64,000 bases of DNA from Streptomyces sp. NBC_00554 (GCF_041431135.1 NZ_CP107799.1:7378001-7442000), one strand, 5' to 3'. Shown: positions 25,343-33,753, counted from the first letter of the stretch. Numbers and translations are program-made. The notes: a model not told the origin generated them from the letters alone.

Positions 25343-26022
25343 CCATCCGTGTCCTGCTCGCCGACGACCAGGCGTTGCTGCGCAGCGCCTTCCGGGTGCT
25401 CGTCGACTCCGAGCCCGACATGGAGGTGGTCGGCGAGGCGTCCGACGGCGCCGAGGCCGTGCGGCTTGTACGGCAGGAGCGGGCCGACGTCGTGCTCATG
25501 GACATCCGGATGCCGGGCACCGACGGGCTGGCCGCCACCCGGCTGATCACCGCAGACCCGGGGCTCGCGCACGTACGGGTCGTGATGCTGACGACCTTCG
25601 AGGTCGACGAGTACGTGGTGCAGTCGCTGCGCGCGGGCGCGTCCGGGTTCCTCGGGAAGGGGGCCGAGCCCGAGGAGCTGCTGAACGCGATCCGGATCGC
25701 GGCGGGCGGCGAGGCGCTGCTGTCCCCGGCGGCCACCAAGGGACTGATCGCGAAGTTCCTCGCGCAGGGCGACGGCCTGGACGACGAGCGTGATCCCGCC
25801 CGCGCCGAGCGGCTCGACGCGCTGACCGGCCGTGAGCGCGAGGTGCTGGTGCAGGTGGCGGGCGGGCACTCCAACGACGAGATCGCCGAGCGGCTGGAAG
25901 TGAGCCCGCTGACGGTGAAGACGCACGTCAACCGGGCCATGGCCAAGCTGGGTGCGCGGGACCGGGCCCAGCTGGTCGTGATCGCGTACGAGTCGGGGCT
26001 GGTCCGTCCAAGGGTGGAGTGA
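25339..26022 (+). CDS. NarL/LuxR-family response regulator
   Basis: 227 aa; the ATG overlaps the kinase stop. The receiver domain has RVLLADDQALLRSAFRVLV, the phospho-acceptor Asp in DVVLMDIRMPGTDG, the switch Thr in VVMLTTFEVDEYV, and a conserved Lys in GFLGKGAEPEEL. The C-terminal LuxR helix-turn-helix is LTGREREVLVQVAGGHSNDEIAERLEVSPLTVKTHV. The probable targets include the transporter gene that follows, a common arrangement. Confidence 0.94.
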   Translation: MTIRVLLADDQALLRSAFRVLVDSEPDMEVVGEASDGAEAVRLVRQERADVVLMDIRMPGTDGLAATRLITADPGLAHVRVVMLTTFEVDEYVVQSLRAGASGFLGKGAEPEELLNAIRIAAGGEALLSPAATKGLIAKFLAQGDGLDDERDPARAERLDALTGREREVLVQVAGGHSNDEIAERLEVSPLTVKTHVNRAMAKLGARDRAQLVVIAYESGLVRPRVE

Positions 26023-26068
26023 GATCCACCGGGGTGTACTGCGCCTGTAGTGGGCGCCGTACAAGGAA

Positions 26069-29000
26069 ATGAACCGAGGGCGACGGATCGCACGCCGAGG
26101 GCGTAGGGCGGGCCCCGCGTACATGTACGAGGTGGCCCGCTCCTGTCGCGTATGCCACAGTCTGTGGCTGTCCCGATTCAGCGTCGCTGATGAGCTGAGG
26201 TGTTCCTGGGCCGACTTGGGATTTCGGGCCTGCCCGTGGCGTGGGCTGGACTCCTGCCCCGAGTCGGTGCCCGCGCGGTTGGCTGCCGCGTGGGTGCTCA
26301 TCGTGTGCGGTACCTGCCGCCTCGCTCACCGCTGGCCGCGGCGGTTCGGTGACTCGGGTATCCGCCCCGCCGGACGCTTTCCGCCCGGTGTGGACCCGGG
26401 CGGGGCGGGGACCCCGCGTCGCTTTCCTGGGCGCGGGGCGCTTTCTCGGTCGATCAGCTTCGGAGAGCTGACCGCTGCTCCGTACAACGACTCCATCCTG
26501 CTCAGGACACGGCTGAAAGTCAGACAACCGGATCGCCTGCTCGCCGTCACCTCCGACAGGGACCAGCAGGCGCTCTCCGACCAGCTCGACCGGACGGTCG
26601 TGCCCGACCTGAAGGGCATCGACGGGGTCGGACAGGTCACCGTCGACGGCGTGCGCGACCTCCAGGTCACCGTCACGCCCGACGGCACGAAGACGGCGAA
26701 GGCCAGGCTCACCTCGGCCGCGATCGGCCAGGCCCTTCAGGCGGGCGGCGTGACCGTCCCGGCGGGCTCCTTCGACGAGGACGGCAGCAACCGCACCGTC
26801 CAGGTCGGCGGCGGCTTCACCTCGCTGAAGCAGATCCAGGACCTGATGGTCACGGGCACCCCGGGCAAGAAGCCGGTACGCCTCGCCGACGTCGCCACGG
26901 TCAAGGAGGAGCAGGCCACCGCCGACTCCATCACGCGTACGGACGGCGAGCCGAGTCTCGCCGTGAACGTCACCATGGACCACGACGGCAGCGCGGTCGC
27001 CATCTCCGACGCCGTCCAGGACAGGCTGGCGGACATGCGGGGGGACCTGGGCGCGGGGGCGACGATCACCGTCGTCAGCGACCAGGGTCCGGCAGTGAAG
27101 AAGTCCATCGACGGTCTGACGACCGAGGGCGCGCTGGGTCTCCTCTTCGCCGTCCTGGTCATCCTGGTGTTCCTGGCCTCGATCCGCTCGACCCTCGTCA
27201 CCGCGGTCTCGATCCCGCTGTCCGTGGTCCTCGCGCTGATCGTCCTGTGGACCCGCGACCTGTCGCTCAACATGCTCACGCTCGGCGCGCTGACCATCGC
27301 GATCGGCCGGGTCGTCGACGACTCGATCGTCGTCCTGGAGAACATCAAGCGCCACCTCGGGTACGGCGAGGAGCGCGAGGAGGCGATCCTCAAGGCGGTC
27401 CGCGAGGTCGCGGGCGCCGTCACCTCCTCGACGCTCACCACGGTCGCCGTCTTCCTGCCGATCGGCCTGACCGGCGGCATGGTGGGCGAGCTGTTCGGCT
27501 CCTTCAGCCTGACGGTCACGGCGGCGCTGCTCGCGTCCCTGCTCGTCTCGCTCACCGTCGTACCGGTGCTGTCGTACTGGTTCCTGCGCGCCCCCAAGGG
27601 CACCCCGGCGGACGCCGAGGAGGCGCGCCGCAAGGCGGAGGAGAAGGAGGCGCGCAGCCGTCTCCAGCGCTTCTACGTTCCCGTGCTGCGCTTCGCGACC
27701 CGGCGCAGGCTGACGAGCGTGGCGATCGCGATCGTCGTCCTCGTCGGCACGTTCGGCATGGCGCCCCTGTTGAAGACGAACTTCTTCGACCAGGGCGAGC
27801 AGGAAGTCCTCACCGTCAAGCAGGAGTTGAAGCCGGGCACCAGCCTGGCGGCGACCGATGCCTCGGCCCAGCAGGTCGAGAAGATGCTCGCCGGTGTCGA
27901 CGGCATCAAGGACTACCAGGTCACCATCGGTTCGTCCGGTTTCATGGCCGCGTTCGGCGGTGGCACGGACACCAACCAGGCCTCGTACCAGGTCATGCTG
28001 GAGGACTCGGCTTCGGCCGACGAGGTCCAGGACCGTATCGAGGAGGGGCTCGGCAAGCTCTCCGGTGTCGGTACGACCACGGTCGCGGCCGGGGACGGGT
28101 TCGGCAGCCAGGATCTGAGCGTCGTCGTGAAGGCGGCCGACGCGGGCGTCCTGCGCGAGGCGGCCGAGGAGGTCCGTGACGAGGTCGCGAAGCTGGACGA
28201 CGTGACCGACGTGACGAGCGACCTGGCGCAGAGCGTGCCGCGTATCTCGGTCAAGGCCAACTCCAAGGCGGCGGCGGCCGGTTTCAACGACGCGACGCTC
28301 GGCGTTGCCGTCGGTGAGGCGGTGCGCGGCACGACGAGCGGCAAGGCGATCCTGGACGACACCGAGCGGGACGTCGTCATCAAGTCGGCGAAGCCGGCTC
28401 AGACGCTCGCCGAGCTGAAGAACCTGTCGCTGGGTGCGGTGAAGCTCGGTGACATCGCGACGGTGCAGCTGGTCGACGGTCCGGTCTCCATGACCCGGAT
28501 CGACGGGCAGCGGGCAGCCACCATCACGGCGAAGCCGACGGGCGACAACACGGGCGCCGTCAGCGCGGACCTCACCTCGAAGCTGGACGCGCTGAAGCTG
28601 CCGGACGGTGCGACCGCGGAGATCGGCGGTGTCTCGCAGGACCAGGACGACTCGTTCGCGGCGCTGGGCCTGGCGATGCTGGCGGCGATCGCGATCGTCT
28701 TCATGCTCCTTGTGGCGACGTTCCGTTCGCTGATCCAGCCGCTGATCCTGCTCGTCTCGATCCCGTTCGCGGCGACCGGCGCGATCGGTCTGCTGATCGC
28801 CACCGGCACCCCGATGGGTGTCCCGGCGATGATCGGCATGCTGATGCTCATCGGCATCGTGGTCACCAACGCGATCGTGCTGATCGACCTGATCAACCAG
28901 TACCGCAAGCAGGGTTACGGCACGGTCGAGGCGGTCATCGAGGGCGGCCGGCACCGGCTCCGGCCCATCCTGATGACGGCGCTCGCGACCATCTTCGCCC

Positions 29001-29251
29001 TGCTCCCGATGGCCCTCGGCGTCACCGGCGAAGGCGGGTTCATCGCCCAGCCGCTGGCCGTGGTCGTCATCGGCGGCCTGATCACGTCGACGCTGCTGAC
29101 GCTCCTCCTGGTGCCGACGCTGTACACGGTGGTCGAACTCCGCAAGGAGCGGCGGGCGAAGAAGAAGGCGGCCAAGCGGGCGGCGAAGTCCGGTGGGGCG
29201 GCTGCCCTCGCGGGCGACGAGGACAAGGCACCGGAGCCTGCCGGAGTCTGA
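26069..29251 (+). CDS. RND-family (AcrB-like) efflux permease with replaced N-terminus
   Basis: Proton-driven multidrug pump of the HAE1/AcrB class. Homology is clear from about 26530 (LLAVTSDRDQQALSDQLDRT) to the stop, through VTVDGVRDLQVTVTP, the spans LGLLFAVLVILVFLASI and SLNMLTLGALTIAIGRVVDDSIVVLENIK (RND Asp pair), a second periplasmic domain and FAALGLAMLAAIAIVFMLLV. Missing are the first span and most of the PN1 porter segment (about residues 10-140 of normal homologues). In their place is about 340 bp whose translation (CPWRGLDSCPESVPAR and similar) is not RND-like in any frame. A short LWLSRFSVA at about 26164-26190 matches the usual N-terminus and looks like a remnant. I give the longest frame; no start is well supported, and the gene may be inactive. 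Confidence 0.75.
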   Translation: MNRGRRIARRGRRAGPAYMYEVARSCRVCHSLWLSRFSVADELRCSWADLGFRACPWRGLDSCPESVPARLAAAWVLIVCGTCRLAHRWPRRFGDSGIRPAGRFPPGVDPGGAGTPRRFPGRGALSRSISFGELTAAPYNDSILLRTRLKVRQPDRLLAVTSDRDQQALSDQLDRTVVPDLKGIDGVGQVTVDGVRDLQVTVTPDGTKTAKARLTSAAIGQALQAGGVTVPAGSFDEDGSNRTVQVGGGFTSLKQIQDLMVTGTPGKKPVRLADVATVKEEQATADSITRTDGEPSLAVNVTMDHDGSAVAISDAVQDRLADMRGDLGAGATITVVSDQGPAVKKSIDGLTTEGALGLLFAVLVILVFLASIRSTLVTAVSIPLSVVLALIVLWTRDLSLNMLTLGALTIAIGRVVDDSIVVLENIKRHLGYGEEREEAILKAVREVAGAVTSSTLTTVAVFLPIGLTGGMVGELFGSFSLTVTAALLASLLVSLTVVPVLSYWFLRAPKGTPADAEEARRKAEEKEARSRLQRFYVPVLRFATRRRLTSVAIAIVVLVGTFGMAPLLKTNFFDQGEQEVLTVKQELKPGTSLAATDASAQQVEKMLAGVDGIKDYQVTIGSSGFMAAFGGGTDTNQASYQVMLEDSASADEVQDRIEEGLGKLSGVGTTTVAAGDGFGSQDLSVVVKAADAGVLREAAEEVRDEVAKLDDVTDVTSDLAQSVPRISVKANSKAAAAGFNDATLGVAVGEAVRGTTSGKAILDDTERDVVIKSAKPAQTLAELKNLSLGAVKLGDIATVQLVDGPVSMTRIDGQRAATITAKPTGDNTGAVSADLTSKLDALKLPDGATAEIGGVSQDQDDSFAALGLAMLAAIAIVFMLLVATFRSLIQPLILLVSIPFAATGAIGLLIATGTPMGVPAMIGMLMLIGIVVTNAIVLIDLINQYRKQGYGTVEAVIEGGRHRLRPILMTALATIFALLPMALGVTGEGGFIAQPLAVVVIGGLITSTLLTLLLVPTLYTVVELRKERRAKKKAAKRAAKSGGAAALAGDEDKAPEPAGV

Positions 29252-29267
29252 TCTTTCCTGCCTGTTG

Positions 29268-29312
29268 AAGGGCCCTCCTCCCGGCGCAACTCGCGCCGGG
29301 AGGAGGGCCTTT
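29268..29312 (+). terminator. Rho-independent-type terminator after the RND gene
   Basis: A perfect 16-bp stem (GCCCTCCTCCCGGCGC at 29272-29287, loop AACTC, complement at 29293-29308) followed by CTTT. It starts about 20 bp beyond the pump gene's stop. Confidence 0.88.
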
Positions 29313-29347
29313 GGCCATTCCATGGCCTGTTCAGACATCGTTCTTGA

Positions 29348-29363
29348 ATTGGTCCATACCAAA
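29348..29363. promoter_or_regulatory. DasR-type operator (dre) upstream of the chitinase gene
   Basis: ATTGGTCCATACCAAA holds the near-palindrome TGGTCCATACCA, close to the dre consensus around TGGTCTAGACCA bound by the GlcNAc-responsive repressor DasR in Streptomyces. It lies directly upstream of the -35 element, a usual place for control of chitinase genes. Confidence 0.7.
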
Positions 29364-29366
29364 ACC

Positions 29367-29395
29367 TTGACGCGGTTTCGTTCACGCCTTAAAAC
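29367..29395 (+). promoter_or_regulatory. HrdB-type promoter of the chitinase gene
   Basis: TTGACG (29367-29372), a 17-bp spacer, then TAAAAC (29390-29395), about 80 bp before the start codon and immediately beside the dre site. Confidence 0.65.
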
Positions 29396-29473
29396 AAGCG
29401 GTGAAGGACTTGCGAAGGTTCAACCCCCCTCTTTCGACTCCCCACTTGAGCGCAAAACGGCGAAAGGTATGAC

Positions 29474-30595
29474 ATGGGCATGAGAAACGGCTGGAGGCGT
29501 GCGGCCTACGCCGCCGCCTGCTCCCTCGTCGTGGGTCTGCTGAGTGTGCTGCCCGCGTCTCCCGCCGCGGCCGCCACCGGCCAGATCAGCGGCCTCGCGG
29601 GCAAGTGTGTCGACGTGGCGGGCGCTTCTACCGCCAACGGCACGGCGGTGCAGCTCTACGACTGCAACGGCACCGCGGCCCAGCAGTGGAACGTCGGCTC
29701 CGACGGCACCATCCGGGCGCTCGGCAAGTGTCTGGACGTGTCGAACAACTCGACCGCCGACGGCGCGCTGATCCACCTCTGGGACTGCGTCGGCGGCGCC
29801 AACCAGCAGTGGGTCGTGACGGCCGCGCGTGACATCGTCAACCCCGCGGCGAATAAATGTCTCGACGTCGCCGGCAACAACTCGGCCAACGGCACCCGGC
29901 TGCAGATCTGGACCTGCACCGGCGCAGCGAACCAGAAGTGGACGGCTCCGGCCACCGGCGGCGGCACCACCCCGAGCGGATTCGTCGTCACCGAGGCGCA
30001 GTTCAACCAGATGTTCCCGAGCCGGAACTCCTTCTACACCTACAGCGGTCTGACCGCCGCCCTGAGCGCCTACCCGGCGTTCGCCAACACGGGCAGTGAC
30101 ACGGTGAAGAAGCAGGAGGCGGCGGCCTTCCTGGCCAACGTCAACCACGAGACCGGCGGTCTGGTCTACATCGTCGAGCAGAACACCGCGAACTACCCCA
30201 CGTACTGCGACTGGGGTCAGTCCTACGGCTGCCCGGCCGGTCAGGCGGCGTACTACGGCCGTGGCCCGATCCAGCTCAGCTGGAACTTCAACTACAAGGC
30301 CGCGGGTGACGCGCTCGGCATCGACCTGCTCAACAACCCCTGGCTCGTGCAGAACGACGCCGCGGTGGCCTGGAAGACCGGCCTCTGGTACTGGAACACC
30401 CAGAACGGTCCCGGCACCATGACCCCGCACAACGCCATGGTCAACGGCGCCGGCTTCGGCCAGACCATCCGCAGCATCAACGGCTCCCTGGAATGCGACG
30501 GGCGCAACCCCGCGCAGGTCCAGAGCCGCGTCGACGCCTACAACCGCTTCACCGGGATCCTCGGCGTCACGCCCGGAGCCAATCTCTACTGCTGA
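29474..30595 (+). CDS. Secreted GH19 chitinase with N-terminal ricin-type lectin domain
   Basis: 373 aa; signal peptide to about residue 34 (PASPAAAA-T). Residues about 35-160 form a ricin-B/CBM13 domain with repeats of CVDVAG..., QLYDCNG..., AQQWN-type motifs. After a TTPSG linker comes the GH19 domain (about 170-373) with SFYTYSGLTAALSAYPAF, the catalytic Glu in NVNHETGGLVYIVE, and YYGRGPIQLSWNFNYKAAG. It hydrolyses chitin with inversion. A short GMRN start region has two ATGs (29474 and 29480). A dre site and promoter lie upstream, and a hairpin lies downstream. Confidence 0.93.
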   Translation: MGMRNGWRRAAYAAACSLVVGLLSVLPASPAAAATGQISGLAGKCVDVAGASTANGTAVQLYDCNGTAAQQWNVGSDGTIRALGKCLDVSNNSTADGALIHLWDCVGGANQQWVVTAARDIVNPAANKCLDVAGNNSANGTRLQIWTCTGAANQKWTAPATGGGTTPSGFVVTEAQFNQMFPSRNSFYTYSGLTAALSAYPAFANTGSDTVKKQEAAAFLANVNHETGGLVYIVEQNTANYPTYCDWGQSYGCPAGQAAYYGRGPIQLSWNFNYKAAGDALGIDLLNNPWLVQNDAAVAWKTGLWYWNTQNGPGTMTPHNAMVNGAGFGQTIRSINGSLECDGRNPAQVQSRVDAYNRFTGILGVTPGANLYC

Positions 30596-30620
30596 CGGCT
30601 CCCTTCCCCGCGTGACCTCA

Positions 30621-30653
30621 CTCGCCACCGCCGCACCTCACGGCGGTGGCGAG
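30621..30653 (+). terminator. Hairpin terminator after the chitinase gene
   Basis: CTCGCCACCGCCG (30621-30633) pairs perfectly with CGGCGGTGGCGAG (30641-30653) over a 7-base loop, 25 bp after the stop. Confidence 0.82.
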
Positions 30654-30715
30654 CTGGTGCGACCCCCTGTTTCACCTCTTGTGCAATCCGGTTCCCCCCG
30701 ATCCAAAGGACCGTC

Positions 30716-31537
30716 ATGAACGCCCCCCGCGGCTCCCTCCGTACCGCCATGCGCCCGCACCGCACGATCCTCGGCGCCCTGGCGCTGGCCGTGCTCGGCA
30801 CCTTCGCCTCCGCCCCCACCGCCAGCGCGAACGAGCCGCTGGAATGGAAGGGCAATCTGAACGACTTCATCGCCGCGGGAGCCCCCGACTGGCAGTTCGC
30901 CCGCGCCCTCGGCAACGACACCTGCTGGCCGTCGAGCGCCTTCGTCAACGGTGACCAGCAGGCGCCGCCCGCCGAGCTGAGGCCGTGGCCGGACACCGAC
31001 TACGGCTGCGCCGCCCCGGGCACCTACTTCCCGACGTACACCACGGTCAAGACCTGCTTCGGCACCGAGGTGCGGGTCATCTACACGCTGTTCTTCCCCA
31101 AGGACGGCTTCAGCGGCGTCATCGGCCACGCGTACGACTTCGAGCACGTGGTCACCACCTGGAAGTACGCGGGCGACAACAAGTGGACCCGCTCCTCGCT
31201 CCTGCTCAGCTCCCACGGCGGCCACAAGGTCCTGACCGACTGGACCAAGATCGAGTCGGCCGACATCAACGCCGACAACTGGGGATACGGCAAGGAGCGG
31301 CCCAGCGTCTACGTCGGCTGGGGCAAGCACGCGATGTTCAACAACCAGGGCGGTCTGACGGACTGGCTGTCGCAGACCACGGACAACGAGTTCCGCAACG
31401 ACGACTACGCGGGGGACAACACCTCGTACGTGATCGTCGAAGAGGGCAGCGCGATGGCCAACAAGTTCGACGAGTACAACTGGGGCAGCGCGAGCAGCGA
31501 CCCGACGCAGGTCTCGCGGGACCTCTGCTCCTACTAG
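30716..31537 (+). CDS. Secreted NPP1/NLP-like (necrosis-inducing) protein
   Basis: 273 aa; the ATG at 30716 follows AAAGGA. Signal peptide with cleavage near TASA-NE. The core resembles the NLP family: an aspartate/cysteine region with YFPTYTTVKTCFGTEVRVIYTLFFPKD, then GHAYDFEHVVTTWKY where the cytolytic family has GHRHDWE, and later VYVGWGKHAMF. The heptapeptide is altered at three of seven positions (R to A, H to Y, W to F), so cation binding and toxicity towards plants are doubtful. Four cysteines occur in the exported part. It is probably an exoprotein that binds lipid or glycan. The 3' end is duplicated. Confidence 0.75.
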   Translation: MNAPRGSLRTAMRPHRTILGALALAVLGTFASAPTASANEPLEWKGNLNDFIAAGAPDWQFARALGNDTCWPSSAFVNGDQQAPPAELRPWPDTDYGCAAPGTYFPTYTTVKTCFGTEVRVIYTLFFPKDGFSGVIGHAYDFEHVVTTWKYAGDNKWTRSSLLLSSHGGHKVLTDWTKIESADINADNWGYGKERPSVYVGWGKHAMFNNQGGLTDWLSQTTDNEFRNDDYAGDNTSYVIVEEGSAMANKFDEYNWGSASSDPTQVSRDLCSY

Positions 31538-31579
31538 GGCGATGAGTGCAGGACCTCTGCTCCCGCTAGGGCGATGAGT
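31519..31579 (+). repeat. Duplicated 3' end of the NPP1-like gene
   Basis: The 29-base segment GGACCTCTGCTCC..CTAGGGCGATGAGT at 31519-31547, containing the TAG stop, is repeated at 31551-31579 with two mismatches (period 32). The second TAG is outside the gene. Confidence 0.9.
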
Positions 31580-31610
31580 AAGGGGCGCCGGCAATGGCCG
31601 GCGCCCCTTA
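31579..31610. terminator. Bidirectional terminator between the NPP1-like gene and nadA
   Basis: TAAGGGGCGCCGGC (31579-31592) pairs perfectly with GCCGGCGCCCCTTA (31597-31610) over a 4-base loop, giving A/T runs on both sides. It lies between two convergent stops. Confidence 0.88.
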
Positions 31611-31631
31611 CCTACCCAACAGCCATGCGGA

Positions 31632-32816
31632 CTACGGCAGCGCCAGCATCCGTTCCAGCGCCAGCTTGGCGAACTGCTCGGTTTCGCGGTCCACCTCGAT
31701 GCGGTTGACGAGGTTGCCCTCCGCCAGGGACTCCAGGGTCCACACCAGGTGGGGGAGGTCGATGCGGTTCATGGTCGAGCAGAAGCAGACCGTCTTGTCG
31801 AGGAAGACGACCTCCTTGTCCTCGCTCGCGAAACGGTTCGCGAGCCGCCGTACGAGGTTCAGCTCCGTGCCGATCGCCCACTTGGAACCGGCCGGGGCCG
31901 CCTCCAGGGCCTTGATGATGTACTCCGTGGAACCCACGTAGTCCGCCGCCTCGACGACCTCGTGCTTGCACTCGGGGTGCACCAGGACGTTGACACCGGG
32001 TATCCGGGCGCGCACGTCGTTCACCGAGTCGACGGAGAAGCGGCCGTGCACGGAGCAGTGGCCCCGCCACAGGATCATCTTCGCGTCCCGCAGCTGCTCG
32101 GTGGTGAGGCCGCCGTTCGGCTTGTGCGGGTTGTAGAGGACGCAGTCCTCCAGCGTCATCCCCATGTCGCGGACGGCGGTGTTGCGGCCCAGGTGCTGGT
32201 CGGGCAGGAAGAGCACCTTCTCGCCCTGCTCGAAGGCCCACTCCAGGGCCCGCTGGGCGTTGGAGGAGGTGCAGATCGTGCCGCCGTGCTTGCCGGTGAA
32301 CGCCTTGATGTCCGCGGAGGAGTTCATGTACGAGACGGGCACGACCTGCTCGGCCACCCCGGCCTCGGTCAGCACGTCCCAGCACTCGGCGACCTGCTCG
32401 GCGGTGGCCATGTCGGCCATCGAGCAGCCCGCGGCGAGGTCCGGCAGGACGACCTTCTGGTCGTCGCCGGTCAGGATGTCCGCGGACTCCGCCATGAAGT
32501 GCACGCCGCAGAACACGATGTACTCGGCCTCGGGGCGCGCGGCCGCGTCCCGGGCCAGCTTGAAGGAGTCACCGGTGACGTCGGCGAACTGGATGACCTC
32601 GTCGCGCTGGTAGTGGTGGCCGAGCACGAAGACCTTGTCCCCGAGCTTCTCCTTGGCCGCGCGGGCGCGCTCCACCAGGTCCGGGTCGGACGGCGAGGGC
32701 AGGTCTCCGGGGCACTCGACACCGCGCTCGCTCCTCGGGTCGACCTCGCGGCCGAGCAGCAGCAGGGCGAGGGGCGTCGGCTGTACGTCGAGCTCCTGGG
32801 TCTGGGCGGTGGTCAC
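31632..32816 (-). CDS. nadA: Quinolinate synthase A
   Basis: [4Fe-4S] enzyme that condenses iminoaspartate with dihydroxyacetone phosphate to quinolinate in de novo NAD synthesis. 394 aa from the GTG at 32816 (V/M-TTAQTQELDVQPTP); GTG at 32824 is an alternative. Motifs are LGHHYQRDEVIQFAD, IVFCGVHFMAESADIL, PVSYMNSSADIKAF, GTICTSSNAQ, FLPDQHLGRNTA and HPECKHEV, with a C-terminal CFCSTMNRI. Cysteines in CGVHF, ICTSS and PECKH are candidate cluster ligands. No nadB or nadC is adjacent, unlike in many bacteria. Three matching palindromes lie upstream, and the gene is divergent from erpA. Confidence 0.95.
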   Translation of the reverse strand: MTTAQTQELDVQPTPLALLLLGREVDPRSERGVECPGDLPSPSDPDLVERARAAKEKLGDKVFVLGHHYQRDEVIQFADVTGDSFKLARDAAARPEAEYIVFCGVHFMAESADILTGDDQKVVLPDLAAGCSMADMATAEQVAECWDVLTEAGVAEQVVPVSYMNSSADIKAFTGKHGGTICTSSNAQRALEWAFEQGEKVLFLPDQHLGRNTAVRDMGMTLEDCVLYNPHKPNGGLTTEQLRDAKMILWRGHCSVHGRFSVDSVNDVRARIPGVNVLVHPECKHEVVEAADYVGSTEYIIKALEAAPAGSKWAIGTELNLVRRLANRFASEDKEVVFLDKTVCFCSTMNRIDLPHLVWTLESLAEGNLVNRIEVDRETEQFAKLALERMLALP

Positions 32817-32891
32817 GACACGCACCCTTTCTGTTCTGCGGCTCGCCGGCTCGTGGGAGCGATCCGGCGGGACATGCGGGACAAGCCTTTT

Positions 32892-32961
32892 CGTCGAAAT
32901 GACGTTATCTATCATAACTGCTTCACGTCACTTTGACGACGGCCATAACGTCGATGTGACG
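32892..32961. promoter_or_regulatory. Three CGTC-N5-GACG palindromes upstream of nadA
   Basis: The 13-bp motif CGTC-N5-GACG occurs at 32892-32904 (CGTCGAAATGACG), 32926-32938 (CGTCACTTTGACG) and 32949-32961 (CGTCGATGTGACG). Centres are 34 and 23 bp apart. All share CGTC....TGACG. The surrounding DNA is unusually AT-rich (TTATCTATCATAA). They lie 76-145 bp upstream of nadA and about 195 bp from erpA, so a repressor or activator could control nadA, erpA or both. I do not recognise the regulator. Confidence 0.65.
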
Positions 32962-33156
32962 TGAATCCCGGACGCCGCTACGGCAGGTGGCGTGCGGGTG
33001 TCCGTGGGGTTGTCCACAGGCCGCTGTCCGCGCTTGTGGGCATGTGCGAGCATGAAGAGAGAAGGCAAAGACACACGCTCGGCCCGGAATGAATCCGCGG
33101 CCCCGCAGGTTGCCATTGTCGGCAAGCAGTCTCCGTACAACCCGGGAGAGAAGCAG

Positions 33157-33513
33157 ATGTCCGTATCGGACGAGACCACCACCGTGAACGACGGCATCAT
33201 GCTGTCCGAGTCGGCCGCGGCCAAGGTCAAGGCCCTGCTCGACCAGGAAGGCCGCGAGGACCTGGCGCTGCGCGTCGCCGTTCAGCCCGGCGGCTGCTCC
33301 GGCCTCCGTTACCAGCTCTTCTTCGACGAGCGCTCCCTCGACGGCGATGTCGTCAAGGACTTCGGCGGCGTCAAGGTCGTCACCGACCGTATGAGCGCCC
33401 CCTACCTGGGCGGCGCGTCCATCGACTTCGTGGACACCATCGAGAAGCAGGGCTTCACGATCGACAACCCGAACGCGACGGGCTCCTGCGCCTGCGGCGA
33501 CTCCTTCAGCTAA
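33157..33513 (+). CDS. erpA: Iron-sulfur cluster insertion protein ErpA (A-type carrier)
   Basis: 118 aa; the ATG at 33157 follows GGGAGAG. Conserved A-type motifs are LSESAAAKVKALLDQEG, LRVAVQPGGCSGLRYQLFFDE with the first cluster Cys, and the C-terminal GSCACGDSF with the Cys-x-Cys pair. It delivers Fe-S clusters to apo-enzymes. It is divergent from nadA, whose product needs a [4Fe-4S] cluster, which suggests a functional link. A hairpin follows. Confidence 0.94.
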   Translation: MSVSDETTTVNDGIMLSESAAAKVKALLDQEGREDLALRVAVQPGGCSGLRYQLFFDERSLDGDVVKDFGGVKVVTDRMSAPYLGGASIDFVDTIEKQGFTIDNPNATGSCACGDSFS

Positions 33514-33558
33514 GTCGCGCCCACGGCTGAGCGCCCGGCTCACCGCTGCCCGCGTACG

Positions 33559-33593
33559 AAGGCGGCGTCCCCCTCCGACAGGGACGCCGCCTT
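33559..33593 (+). terminator. Hairpin terminator after erpA
   Basis: AAGGCGGCGTCCC (33559-33571) pairs with GGGACGCCGCCTT over a short loop, about 45 bp beyond the erpA stop. The A/T ends let it work in both directions. Confidence 0.82.
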
Positions 33594-33666
33594 CGCGTGC
33601 TCACGGCCGCTTCCGGGGCCGCGGTGACGTTGCCGCCGTTTCTGCGGCGGCGCCGATCTGGCCGCC

Positions 33667-33753
33667 GTGACTACGGCTGTGTCCACCCGCTCGCCGTGAC
33701 TGCGGCTGCGCCGGCCCGCTCGCCGCTACTGCGGCTGCGCCGAATTCTCCACG
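33667..33753 (-). repeat. 29-bp tandem array over the 3' end of the 516-aa gene
   Basis: Units start at 33667, 33696 and 33725 (exact period 29) and share GACT(A/G)CGGCTG(T/C)G(T/C)C plus CCGCTCGCC. The unit at 33725 contains the TAG stop of the minus-strand gene; the others lie beyond it with the stop changed. A degenerate fourth copy may precede them. Confidence 0.8.

Noticed and set aside
26188..26530. An inserted mobile element or an inversion at the 5' end of the RND gene
   Set aside because: No terminal inverted repeats, target duplication or transposase sequence are visible, and the reverse strand does not encode the missing RND part.
25928..29362. A 1144-codon open frame on the minus strand across the RND gene
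   Set aside because: It is an antisense shadow caused by high GC at third positions. Its translation is Arg/Asp/His-rich with no known domain, and the plus strand encodes a clear RND protein.
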